Positions 35,057 to 46,792 of a DNA stretch of 64,000 nucleotides are shown one piece after another (positions within the stretch are counted from its first letter, which is position 1; each line of letters opens with the position of its first letter). Location of the stretch: contig NC_133526.1 in the NCBI RefSeq assembly GCF_048544455.1, positions 2,124,001 through 2,188,000 of the forward strand, written 5' to 3'. The DNA is from Silene latifolia. Lineage: Eukaryota > Streptophyta > Magnoliopsida > Caryophyllales > Caryophyllaceae. Below the pieces are notes generated by a model, which was not told the DNA's origin, made no database searches, and saw only the letters and a program-made list of their open reading frames with translations. The translations under genes and the position numbers were made by a program.

Positions 35057-38051
35057 TCAAACACGATATCTGCTCTTAAATTCTAAAATGACACTTTCTA
35101 AATGTCCACTACCATCACTTGAAGATGAAACTCGTCTCATTTTTTCACGCTTTCCAAACTGACGTATAAAATATGCACCATGGGGATCTACAACTCCATT
35201 GCCCACAATGATCAACTCCTCTTCAATGGGTGATCTCAAAAGTCGTACTAGCTTGCGGCTCACCGAACCCTTATAGGGTAATACCCACCATGATATATTC
35301 CTCTTCCTCAAGGCACTAGTTATATGCTTCTGGAACACCTCCGGGTCCGAGTTTTTAGCACTAAAGAGACAACAGACTACCACAATCTCAAATTCAATGT
35401 TACTTGCTTTACAGACTTCATACAACTCTTGAAGCATAGGTATGGATTCCCCACATAAGCACACATACACACCAACGAGCTTCTTTTGCAGTTGATTGAT
35501 AGACATCTTCTCATAATAATTCGCACCTCCCGGGTTCTCTGCGGATGAGCAGTCAAACAGTTGCTCAAGGGACTGAACATTCCGTGATTTGCCATATTCT
35601 TCAGAATTTTTTTTCAGAATGTCTTCTTTACTGAAAGGAAATGTGTCTACCCCATAGCGTTTCATATCATGCAAGGTTCTGTGCCATATAACCTTCCTTT
35701 CATCCGCACGCAGAAATAGACCTTGCGGAGAACTTGAAAAGCCGAGCGAACAGCATATAAAGTCACGAGATTCTGAGTCCCAGAAGGGAACCACAAGGCA
35801 CAATGAAGGGAAACCAGACAACATGTGAATGAAGCTTGACTCATCGGCTTCAAAATCCCTACTCATCTTAAAGACTAAGACCATCTCAAAAGCATCACAG
35901 TACTCATCATACAACTCGGAGCAGATGTCCGAAACACCTCTATATACCAATGAAAAATTGCTATGGAAATAAAGGGGGCAGGAAAGGCAACAAATCATTA
36001 CCCATTTTTTATCCCGAAGACGCTCAACTTCAAATCGAGATTTACAAACATCATTGCGAACCAGGTACTGCCGGTTATCAGCTGAGAGGAAGGAAATGAC
36101 ATCAAAATTACTAGTGTCGATATTGGCAATCCTATCGAAGATCGCCTTAGGGTACTGCGCATACTCTTCGTTCACAGCGATATAATCAGTTTTGGACGCT
36201 AAATATTGGCGTCGCTCATCGTAATCAACACAGTCATAAAAGTCGTGCATTTCTGATGGTTTCGTTCTCCCACGAACTGGAAGACCAGGAAAAAAGTGCT
36301 CTTCTCCAAGCAAAGGAAAAAGTGCCTTGACGTGATTTCTGGATTCGATAGAATGCTTGGAAAGATTACTTGGAAAAGCATGCACCACCTTACTCCCTGC
36401 ATAATAATTAAATTAAGTTATTAAAATAACAAGTCAAAGAACTAACGACAAGACGGAAAATTGTCATATGTCAAAACCGCCAATATTTTCTAAATCCCTG
36501 ATGAAAGGAAGTTTAGGGAAAAGAACAGTTAAGACATACAGAGTAACTGATACCGAAAACCATTTAATAAGCGATAAAATAAATGACACTATTAGAGGCT
36601 AGAGATTACCAGCTAATTCTGCACTTATCTCATTGTGCAGATTATTGCTCAAGGGGAAATCTGGGCAGGAAGCACATACAAGACGTAGAGCACATAGAGA
36701 AGAAATACGGCCATCTTTCCCGAAAGCAATAATAGTACTACATTTGTCACCCTTTCCGAATATTGTCCTTGTCACAAAATTAGAGTGATTAGGGTCCCAA
36801 GGGTATACCAACCATGGCATTTCACAAGAATGTCCACCGTCTGGGATAGATGACGTATCTAACCCAACAAAGACCATATCAAAATTAGGATCGAGTGCCT
36901 TCATTTGACAGTAAGAGAAGAGTTTATCGAAACAAATGCGAGAGTGGTCCTCTGCACAGTGAAGATAGAGAAAAACAGTTTTGCCTTGAAGCGCTGCGAC
37001 AGGAACCCGATGAGTAAACCCAGAACCCATCCAGAGAACATAATCTAGTGAGCGGTAAACCAACAACGACTCGAGGGTTACTTCCCTAAGCCTCTCCACT
37101 TCCTTATTCACCAGGAGCTCCCGAGAGAAGGGATATGCAGTTGCACCGTGGTGGCGTATGACTGCTTCGCCATGAAATTCCACATGCTTAGATTTGGGAT
37201 CTATGATTATCAGACGATCATCTGCATCTTGGTGAGAGAGCCGCGAGAGCCTTCTGCTTACCCAGTTAGTGAAGGGGAACACCCACCAGGATATATTTCG
37301 CTCCTTCAAAGTACAGTTAATAAAGTCTTGGAACGATTGAGGGTCGCCGTCGTATCGGAAAGGCATGTACACCAGGATAATCTCAAACTGTAGGCCCAAT
37401 TCACAGCAATTTTTATGAACATTATCGAGTGTAGGTATCAAATTTCCTGTTTGACACAGGTACAAACCAACACACTTATCGTAAAGATGAAAAATTGTCA
37501 CTTCTCCTGGACCGCCTCCTGGATTCTTACTGAGAGATGTAGAATAGCTAGGGAAAGTTAAGGGCATGGAGCACAAAAAATTATAAAGGGAACGCCAAGA
37601 TTTGCAGGACATTCCAGTTTCTTCGCGCTGGGAAATCAACGAGAGCCACTCAGAAGTAAAGGGAAAGGCGTCAACTCCATATTTGAACAAAAAGTCAAGA
37701 GGTTTGTGCCACTCCACCGTTTTGGCTCGATTTACCAACAAACCATGGGGATAACAGGCGAGGGGCATGGTGGGTCCTCCTAATCTACGGGTTGATTTGG
37801 GAGTTAGACAGAATGAGGGGAAACTGGAAACGAAGTCAGACAAGACAGTATCTTGATCGTCACAGTCAGTGAAACAGTCAACAAATATAATAAGTTCGAA
37901 AGTACCAAAGTCATGCATCTCAGAAGATACCAGAGACAATTTCATTATCATTGCGAACCAAAGCTGAACATTCACCGGTACGATCAATTAAGAAGCTTGC
38001 GAGATCAAAAGGAGTTCCTCTCATTAAAAACGATGGTTGTTCTTCCACCAT
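35057..38051 (-). pseudogene. Nucleoredoxin-like gene copy 3, damaged near its 5' end
   Basis: Exon 2 (36396-35057) is open and encodes the same two modules as copies 1 and 2 (VISFLSADNRQYLVRND, YGVDTFPFSKE, ending FKSRYRV). Exon 1 (38051-36610) begins ATGGTGGAAGAACAACC, but about 95 bp are missing between GAAATTG and TCTCTGG (near 37935). This removes the core of module 1 and shifts the frame. From about 37940 down, exon 1 is open to the normal donor (AGCTG/GTAAT). Translation from an internal ATG (such as SSEM at about 37922) could give a product without module 1, so a shortened protein is possible. The leader and upstream region (38052-38490) match copy 2. CxxC is absent here too. Confidence 0.65.
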
Positions 38052-38605
38052 GCCTGCTGCTTATCCTCAATTTAATCAAAATAAACAAAATCAATATCAA
38101 TTTAGAAATAAATGATGATTCTTAATTCAAATAAAATAAACTTAGAAAAGAGAGAGACTTAATAATAATAATAAAAATCAAACCTGATAAATCAGGTTAC
38201 TGGCTAAACACGATATTTCTTCGACGATTCAATTCACACCCAAACCCTAGCTTTTTTTCTCTTCTTCAAATTTTCCCCCTTTTTTTTGTAGAAGTATATA
38301 TAATAACTACTGGTTTTAGTTTTAGTTTGGTAACTTAGGGTTTTAAGCTGAGAATTCATGGATTTGAGATAAATACCTGTGGAGATATACTACAAATCGG
38401 GTAGAGATGGTGGCAGTAGGGACGACTGAAGGAAATAATTTCATGGAGGTGAAAGATTGCTTGGGTTTTGATTTAATTGAGGGGTCTTGTGGTAAGAGAC
38501 CGTCTTATTAAATAATTTATGTTTAACCATATACGCTTCCTAGTCTCTATTTTCTTCTATTTATTTGTGGACACGAGTATTGAGGCGAATAATAAAATAA
38601 GATTA

Positions 38606-40465
38606 TAAGACCATCCACAATAGAGAGTAGTTTATCTTCTTTTATTTTGCCTCACTCCCTCTAATTTTTGGACACCTTATTTTCTCTTTCATTCACTTTA
38701 TTTTTCACCATCCCCATCCTCTTTCTTTTATTTTCTCACACAATAGAGATGATCATCTTATGTTCTTCTCTTACTTAAATTACTCTACCAGTTTTTATTA
38801 AAGAAAAAAGTAAAAGAATTAGGGTTATTTCACGGGAATAATCTATCCTAAGCCGCGTCTTCTCATATTAATCCATCCTAGTGTTTAATTGAGAAAAATC
38901 TCATCTTTAACATCATTTAACTTGTAATAGACTAAGCCCATTTTTAACTTGATATTACCAGTTTCTAAACAAGTGACTTTTTGGATCCCATTCTTCCTTC
39001 TAATTTTTACTTCCTTTCTTTCTAAATCTTCTGACATTTTCCTAATTACACAAATTAGGACTTCTTCACCATTTTTCCAGATCAAGCCCTCGTTATCATC
39101 CATCTCCATTAAAATGATAACCCCAACCTCCATTAAAATTAGAACTTCTTCACCATTTTTATTTTCAGATCAAACCGTCATTATCATCAACCTCCATTAA
39201 AATGTTAACCCCAACCTCAACCCCATCACTTTCTCTGTCTCTCCTATCTCCTCCCCATCCTGCTCACAACCAATGCTTTCATCCATCTCCATTATAATGT
39301 TTTGATGACATACGTTTGATGAAAACCCATGTGCAAGATCTGAAAGAAAACCCCAAATCAACAATACCCAACTTTTAATCTTCATCATTTTCATTGATTA
39401 ATTGATTAATACCCAACTTGTAGTCTTCATCATTTTCATTGATTAATTGTTCTCTGGTTATGGGCTTTATGAGGATTCAAGATTTTTGAGCTAAAGAAAG
39501 GAACATTTGCAAAGCATACTTTTCAAAATTCTGATGCCTAAAGATTGCTTAGAATGTTTGTGGAAAGTTTGAAAGTACTGGTACTAGCCTACTAGCATGA
39601 CGGTAGAAAATTTGATGTTATAGTAATATCTTGTTGATTAGCTGCTCTTTTGATGACTTGCTAGTAATGGCAAAATTTGTGGAATGAAGGGGATGAAGGG
39701 AAGGAAAGGGATTAAGGTTATTATTGTTTTAATTGTTGGGTTATTGATTTTATTGATTTTACTTTTTTTTTTTTTTTTAAGTATGACCCGATAAACAAGT
39801 AGTAGGTTACCCGGTGCATTGTGAGATAAATGATGTCAAAGATGAGATTTTTTCTCAGTTAAACAATTAGTAGGCACAAGGGTCAAAGTTATTTTTCCTC
39901 TAAGAGCATCCATAATAGAGAGGATTGAGCATCCTCTAAGTACCCTCTCTCTTCTAAGAGAACATCCTCTCTATTGTGGGACTTATGTTAAGTGTCCTCT
40001 TAACAAGAGGAAGGTAGTCACTTCCTCTACTTTTAGAGGATTTTAGAGGAAAGCTAATTTTGGCCCTTGTGCCTACTAATCAACCACTTTTTGCCATATG
40101 GACAATAATTCTTTTACTTTTTTTCTTTAATAAAAATTGGTAGAGTAATTTAAGTAAGAGAGGAACCTAAGAAGATCATCTCTATTGTGTGAGAAAATAA
40201 AAGAAAGAGGATGGAGATGGTGAGAAATAAAGTGAATAAAAGAGAAAATGAGGTGTCGAAAAATTAGAGGGAGTAAGGTAAAATAAGAGGAAGATAAGCT
40301 CCTCTCTATTGTGGATGGTCTAAAATCCTTTAAAAGTGGAGGAAGTGACTACCTTCCTCTTGTAAAGAGGACACTTAACATAAGTCCCACAATAGAGAGG
40401 ATGTCCTCTTAGAAAAGAGAGGGTACTAAGAGGATGCTTAATCCTCTCTATTGTGGATGCTCTAA
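38606..40465. mobile_element. Nest of Tourist-like foldback MITEs
   Basis: Element Y (39904-40462) has ends GAGCATCC, TSD TAA (39901-39903 and 40463-40465) and two arms of about 145 bp that are near-perfect inverted repeats. Between its arms lies sequence ending GGATGGTC/TAA (40321-40324). The last 210 bp or so of that sequence (about 40110-40321) is an inverted match to 38609-38826, which starts TAA/GACCATCC. A further inverted match links 38890-38920 with 39835-39870. About 39040-39210 has a direct duplication of about 85 bp (ACTTCTTCACCATTTTT twice), and 39366-39450 one of about 47 bp. The order of events is unclear. Confidence 0.55.
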
Positions 40466-41349
40466 GAGTTGCGACGGAGAGTCTATGGCGATGGAAGTGA
40501 TCGACGGTCGTTTGCCGGTGTTGAGGAAGGGAGAAGGGGATTGGGTCGTGCTAATGATTGGGTGATCCGTGATTGGTTTCGGACGATGATGGTGGTCGAC
40601 AGCGAGAGTGTTTGGTCGACGACGATAGTTTCCGTGCGTTGTCAGAGGTGGGGGGATGGGTGGTCTGAGGGTAGGGGATGGGTGGTCAGGGGTGGTGTGT
40701 AAGGGAGAGAATTTTATTAATTTTTTAATTTCCTTTTAATATGAAGGGTAGTGATGGAATATAGAGATAAAATGTGCGGGAAGTAATAAAATAGTGTGCG
40801 GAATTAGCAACTAGTTTATAAAATGTACTACGGTTTTCCTAGCACACATGTTAAAGTTTAAATATGATGCCAAATAAATAAATAATCAAAAAAATATTTT
40901 AGGTGAAATATCCTTTAATTCATTTTTTTATGTACGTAGAATCTTAAAGCAGCTCTTGAAAAACTGGCATTAAATTTAGAAAATTATTTCTTAATTTGTA
41001 TACTTCTTGAAGTATTTTAATACTTCTACTCTCTCTGTTTCATAATATAACTCGCCTCTCTCTGTTTCATAATATAACTCGTCTTAGGAAAAAAAAATGT
41101 AATTTTGTTTTTTTACAGGTCAAACATTGGTACTAGACGGACAATAAGGCATACTCTATAACAAATTTATCACTTTGTGACGGATAATATCTGTCACAAG
41201 TTTGTAACAGATCAAATAAAACTCATTTGAGTAGATAAAGACAAATTATTTGCGATTTCCTAAGTATTCTTGCTTTTATCTTATTTATTCAAGTAGACTG
41301 ATTGTTTATTTATAAAGCAACAAGTCAAACATTTAGCACATCTACCATA

Positions 41350-41470
41350 AACAACAACAACAACAACAATATCAGAGCCTTAATCCCAAAATTATTTGGG
41401 GCCGGCTGACATGAATCATCCTTCCGAACCGTCTATGGGTGAACGCACGCCTCAAAATGCGAATAAAAAA
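41350..41470 (-). mobile_element. 3' end of an RTE-type LINE
   Basis: Plus strand reads AACAACAACAACAACAATAT then CAGAGCCTTAATCCCAAAAT and TTGGGGCCGGCTGACATGAA. In reverse complement this is the familiar plant RTE tail (TTCATGTCAGCCGGCCCC.. GGGATTAAGGCTCTG, then a TTG repeat). Only the 3' untranslated end is present. It lies just beyond the 3' end of nucleoredoxin-like copy 4. Confidence 0.6.
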
Positions 41471-41936
41471 AAGGGAAAATGAAAAATAAAAAGGGAGAAC
41501 GAAAATGTAATGAAAAATCAAGGTAAATAAAATTTTCCAGTCAGATTCTGCAACACTTGAAGATGAAAGTCATTGGTACGTTCAGGTTCGCTGCTGCAAT
41601 CAACTCGATATCTGCCCTTAAATTCTAAAATCACGCTTTCTATAGTAACTCCACTGCCATCACTTGGAGATGAATCTCGTCTCAAGTACGTCAGCTCTTG
41701 AAGCTGACTTATAAAATCTCTACCATACGGATCTACAACTCCATTCCCCACAATTATCAACTCATCGCTACACGCTGCGTACAAAAGTCGTTTCAGCTTC
41801 CGACTCACCCAACCCTTATACGGTAATACCCACCATGATATATTCCTATTCCTCAATTCGATATTAATCTGCTCCTGAAACAAATCCATGTTCGAGTTTT
41901 TACCACTCGAATGACAATACACTATTACAATCTCAA

Positions 41937-42720
41937 GAATTTTTTTCCAAAATAGGGTTTTATAACAAACAATTTAACGAAATGTGGTAACTTTGAAACT
42001 AATTACCCAAAATGGGTCCACGTAGGCTCGGTTTTGGCGATGCCAGGTTCAGATTAAGGTCGCTTAGCGGGAGAGCGACTTGAGGTCAAACCGCCCAGCC
42101 ACTGAGCGACTAGAGGTCAAACCGCCCAGCCACTGAGCGACTAAGGAAAAAAAAAAAAAAAAAAAAAAAAGTAGCTGATGGGAATCGAACATGGAATTTA
42201 AAACAATCCCACCACACCCTAACCATAACACCCAAGATAATATTATGATTTAATAGGGAGAATAAAATTAGATATTTAATGTTAGTAATAATAAATGCGT
42301 TTTGGGACTTGAACAACAATTACTCAATAATATTTTTAAGCACTTTATTTTGACATATAAATTGGATTGCTCTGTTGGTTAGGTAGTATAGAATAAGTGT
42401 TAGTTTCGTGGGTGGTATTGAGTTCGATCCTTTCAAGCTGCATTTTTTTTTTTTTTTTTTTTGTGCAAAGACCCAAGTCGCTGTGGGGGAGAACGATTTG
42501 AACTGAAATCGCTCACCCCCCGAGCGACTTGCCTTGAAGTAGCATACGGCGGTTTGGGCGAACATTAAGTTACACTTTGGGTAAGGTCGTTGAGCGGGAG
42601 AGCGACTTGAATCCGAGCCTAGCTTCGGTGATGACGTGGACCCATTTTGGGTAAATACTTTGAAACTTAACCCATTTTGTTAATTTGTATGTGTTTAGAC
42701 CCCATTTTGGAAAAAAACTC
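41937..42720. mobile_element. 784-bp inverted-repeat element with two tRNA-like units
   Basis: Ends GAATTTTTTTCCAAAAT and, in reverse complement, GAGTTTTTTTCCAAAAT, flanked by CTCAA (41932-41936 and 42721-42725). The uninterrupted sisters read ACAATCTCAAATTC here. Inside are inverted GGTCGCT.AGCGGGAGAGCGACTTGA blocks (about 42058 and 42583), a 33-bp tandem duplication (GAGGTCAAACCGCCCAGCCA twice, 42084-42142), and two divergent tRNA-like segments each ending in a long T run: minus 42235-42147 and plus 42361-42462. Superfamily not assigned; 5-bp TSDs are unusual for plant DNA transposons. Confidence 0.7.
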
Positions 42721-43403
42721 CTCAAATTCAATGTTATTCGCTTTACAGATTTCATACAATTCATGAACCGTAGCTAGGAAATTCCCACTCAAACACAAAT
42801 ACACACCGACGATTTTTTTTTTAAGTTGTTTGATACACGTCTTCTCATAATAATCCGAACTTCCCGGGTTCTTGCCAAGAACATATGAGGATGAGCAACC
42901 AAACAGTGTCTCAAGAGACTGAACATTCCATGATATTTCAAGTTCTTCGCCTCTTTTTTTCCAATAGTCCTCTTTAGTGAAGGGAAATGTGTCTAACCCA
43001 TATTCTTCCATATCACCTAAGCTTTTGTGCCATATAATTTTCTTGTGTTCCGCACATAGAAATAAACCTTGCGGAGAACTTGAAAAGCCGAGTGAACAAC
43101 ATATAGAGTCACGAGAGTCTGAGTCCCAGAAGGGAACCACAAGGCATGACGGAGGAAAACCAGACAACATTTGTTTGAAACTTGACTGATCACTTTCAAA
43201 TTCCCTAAGCATCTTACAGACCAACACCATCTCGAAACTATCTCCGAGCTTATCTTTCAACTCATAGCAGATGTCCGAAACACCTCTATATACCAATGTC
43301 AACATGTTTTGGAAATAAACAGGGCAGGAAAAGCAACAAATCATAACCCATTTTTTATTCCTAAGACGCTCAACTTCGAATAAAGTATTACAACCATCAT
43401 TGC

Positions 43404-43703
43404 TAATAGGAATATTTATAATAGTTGGGCCTCAACTATCACTTTAAGGTTTTGGTTGAGTTGGTTCATCTATCATGGTATCAGAGCCAGTGTGACCATA
43501 GGTCACGGGTTCGAATCCTGACAACCTCAAAACTCCTCAAAAATCGAAGTGGAATTCCAGCACACGGTACGGGGGAGCCGGTACACAACTAACCACTCTT
43601 CAAGCCCAATGGGCATTTGAGTGAGGGAGCGTAATAGGAATATTTATAATAGTTGGGCCTCAACTATCACCTTAAGGTTTTGGTTGAGTTGGTTCATCTA
43701 TCA
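43404..43703 (+). mobile_element. TRIM (terminal-repeat retrotransposon in miniature)
   Basis: 300 bp with two 72-bp direct terminal repeats (43404-43475 and 43632-43703) that differ at about one position by eye. The TSD is ATTGC (43399-43403 and 43704-43708). TGGTATCAGAGCC directly after the left repeat (43476-43488) matches the initiator-methionine tRNA primer site, and a purine-rich GAGTGAGGGAGCG precedes the right repeat. There is no coding capacity. Near-identical ends suggest a young insertion, inside exon 2 of nucleoredoxin-like copy 4. Confidence 0.85.
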
Positions 43704-45930
43704 ATTGCGAACCAAGTACTGTCTGTTATCAGCTGAAAGGAAGGAAACGACGTCAAAATTACTAGTGTCGTCGATACTGGCAACTTTTTCGTGAATGGCC
43801 TTTGGGTATTGCGCTTCCTCGTCAGTCTCAAACATAAAATAGGTTACTTTGGACGCTAAATATTGGTATCCCTCATCTTCATAAGCACAATCATAAAAGT
43901 CGTGTATTTCTTCTGATGGTTTCATTCTCCCACGAACTGGTAGACCAGGAAAGAAGTACTCTTCTCCTAGCAATGGAAGAACTGCTTTGTCCTTATTAAA
44001 GTATTCAATAGTAACCTTTTTAAGATTATTTGCATCAGCATAGTACTCCACCTTACTCCCTGCACAATAAATTAAATTAACTTGTTAAAATAACAATAAA
44101 TAGACTATACAACTAGTTATACTGGCTGTATAGAATAGAACTCGAGCTTTATAATGTGTTTATTTGAGCTTAGATCTACAGATCACGAGCTTTATTAGAA
44201 AGAATCCGAGCTTTAAATTATAAAAATACGAAAAAACTTTAAATTGGTTATGGTTGAACAATGCTCTTGTACAACAAGTTGTATAACAGTATTTGTGTTA
44301 AAATAACAAGCCTAAGAACAAATGACAAGACGGAAAAACATACAAGCCGTAGAGCAAGTAGAGAAGAAATACCAGCTAATTCTGGACTCCAATTATTGTG
44401 CAGATTATTGCACAAGGAGAAATCTGTGCAGGAAGAACATACAAGCCGTAAAGGAAGTAGAGAAGAAATATAGCCATCTTCATCGAAAGCAATAATAGTA
44501 CTACATTTGTCAGCCATCCCGAAAATTTCCCTTGTAATATAATCAGAGTGATTAGGGTCGGAAGGGAATACCAACCATGGTATTTCACAAGAATTTCCAG
44601 TATCTGGGATAGACGACGTATCTAAGCCAACAAAGACCATATCAAAATTAAAATCGAGTGCTTTCATTTTACAATAAGAGAAGAGTTTATCGAAACAATT
44701 GCGAGGGTGGTCTTCTGCACAGTGAAGATAGAGAAAAACAGGTTTGCCTCGAAGCGCTGCGAGAGCAACCCGATGAATAAACCCATAATGTACCAGAACA
44801 TAATCACGTGAGCTGCTAGACAACAACGACTCGAGGTTTATTCCCCTAAGCCTCTCCACTTCCTTATTAACTAGGAGCTCCCTAGAGAAGGGATATGCAC
44901 TTGCACCGTGGTGGCGTATGACTGCTTCGCCATGAAATTCGACATATTTAGATTTGGGATCGGGATCTATGATTATCAACTGATCATCTGTATTATCTTG
45001 GTGAGAGAGGCGCAAGAGCCTTCTGCTTACCCAGTTAGTGAAGGGGAACACCCACCAGGATATATTTCGTTCTTTCAAAGTTGAATTTATAAGGTTTTGG
45101 AACAATTGAGGGTCATCGTCAAAGCAATTGTCAAAGCAATTGAAAGGCATGTAAACCAGGATAATCTCAAACTCTAGTCCCAATTCAGAGCAATTTTTAT
45201 GAACATTATCGAGTGTAGGTATCAAATTTCCCGTTTGGCATAGGTATAAACCAACACGCTTATCCTGAAGATGAGAAATTGTCGCTTTTTCTTTGTCGCC
45301 TCCTAGATTCTTACGGAGAAATGTACGAACGTCAGGGAAAGTGAAGGGCGAGAAGCACAAAAATGAGGCAAGGCAATTGTCGGACACTGTCTTTTGGTCG
45401 CACTTAGAAATCCACGCGAGTCGCTCAGAAGTAAAGGGAAAGGCGTCAACTCCGTATTTTAAAAATAAGTCAAGAGGTTTGTGCCACTCAACCGTTTTGG
45501 CTCGATTTACCAAAAAACCATGGGGATAACAGGCGAGTGGCATGGTGGGTCCTACTAATCTACGGGTTGATTTGGGAGTTAGACAGAATGACGGGAAACT
45601 GGAGATGAAGTCAGACAAGGCGGTATCTTGATCGTCACAGTCGATAAAATAGTCGACAAATATAATAAGTTCGAAACCACCAAAAGCGTGCATCTCAGAA
45701 GATACAAGAGATACAGCCCGGGCAATAGCAAGAGCGTGTGACGAGAGAGGCAGACTGAAAAAACATAGCATCATCACTTTTCGGTTTCTCATAAGATAAG
45801 TATTAGTAGTTTGATTATCGTTGCGAACCAAAGTTGGAGGAAAGTCATCACCAGTACGATTAATTAAGAAGTTTGTAAGATCGAAACGAGTTCCTCTCAT
45901 TAAAAACGATGGTTGTTGTTGTTCCTCCAT

Positions 45931-46790
45931 GCCTGCTTAATTATTCTCAATTTAATCAAATAGAATCAAAATCAATTCACGCTCGTTGCAATAAATAAGC
46001 TTCCACGATTCAATTCAAACTGAAACCCTAGTTTTTCTATTTGTTCTAGTTAAAATAAAGACGAGGACGCAAATCCACCAAAATTATAAGTACAAGTTAT
46101 AAAGACTTCACACAAATTTTTATATGTGACGGTATAGCTGGCCTTCAGCACGGGCTGACGCAGCCCGGCCCATCCTTCGGGTTCTTATAGTGCACTACTC
46201 ATAGTTAACAAGTTAACCACAATTGCAAAATTACTAACATAACCTTAGACTAATAACTAATGTAGGTTAACTATAGTTTGCCACGTGTCGCGTTGTGAGT
46301 GGTTGTGTATGGAAAATTCCATACACATTGTGTATGTGTAGCATCTTCCGAATTTTTCCATACTTAATTTAACTTATAAGAGTCGATTTGAACTTAGCTT
46401 ATAGGAACTTAACTTTTCTGAACTTCACTTATAGAAACTTAACTTTTCTGAACTTAACTTATAAAAGCATAACTTTTCTGAATTGTAAGAATCTTAAATT
46501 AGATTAACTTAAAAAATCGTAAAAGCATAATAATATTTTCCAGCTCTAATTTCTTCTAAATAATTTTGAGCTCTATAATAATAATGTTTTGTTTAAAGTA
46601 CAAATTATAGACACCGGAATTTTATATTTACATAAGACGAGTTTACAAATGATTTTACACATGTATATCATCATTCATAACTTTGTTATTAATATATCAA
46701 TATATCAATATATCAATCCAATCAATAAGAATACATTGTAATCATGATTGAGTTCCTTCACCATTCAATCTTGAGATTCCGAGATTTTTG
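45931..46790. other. Intergenic sequence with a short tandem repeat
   Basis: Contains the leader of nucleoredoxin-like copy 4 (to about 46080) and a small GC-rich patch (CAGCCCGGCCC, about 46158). About 46370-46480 is a tandem array of about 35 bp units built on AACTTAACTTTTCTGAACTT. No gene is supported. Confidence 0.4.
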
Positions 46791-46792
46791 GC

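Larger units (their letters stand above)
41530..45930 (-). pseudogene. Nucleoredoxin-like gene copy 4, interrupted by two insertions
   Basis: Exon 1 (45930-44373) is open, about 519 codons: PSFLMRGTRFDLTNFL, YGVDAFPFTSE, FTNWVSRRLLRL, IPWLVFPSDP. Exon 2 starts at 44059 after TGTGCAG and reads to 43709, where a 300-bp TRIM (43404-43703) interrupts it after YLVRN. It resumes 43398-42726 (VSDICYELKDKLGDSF, YGLDTFPFTKE), is interrupted again by a 784-bp element (41937-42720), then ends at about 41518 (NISWWVLPYKGWVSRKL, GNGVVDPYGRDF). It continues past the stop seen in copies 1-3 with DCSSEPER..FYLP, without the last intron. The start of intron 1 repeats about 40 bp of the exon 1 end (ISSLL.LRLVC). 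It is the most divergent copy and a likely pseudogene. Confidence 0.75.

Noticed and set aside
38885-39394. Lysine/isoleucine-rich open frames on both strands
   Set aside because: They overlap the tandem duplications and foldback MITE region, and the two strands are open only because of repeated low-complexity sequence.
40469-40702. 77-aa Arg/Gly/Trp-rich open frame
   Set aside because: It starts just past the end of a MITE, has no domain and shows no splice or homology support.
42110-42565. Small open frames within copy 4 intron-like sequence
   Set aside because: They fall in the 784-bp inserted element, cross poly-A/T runs and have no homologue in the other copies.
43445-43530. Genuine tRNA gene
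   Set aside because: A- and B-box-like motifs are present, but the acceptor stem does not pair and the region spans the TRIM primer site.
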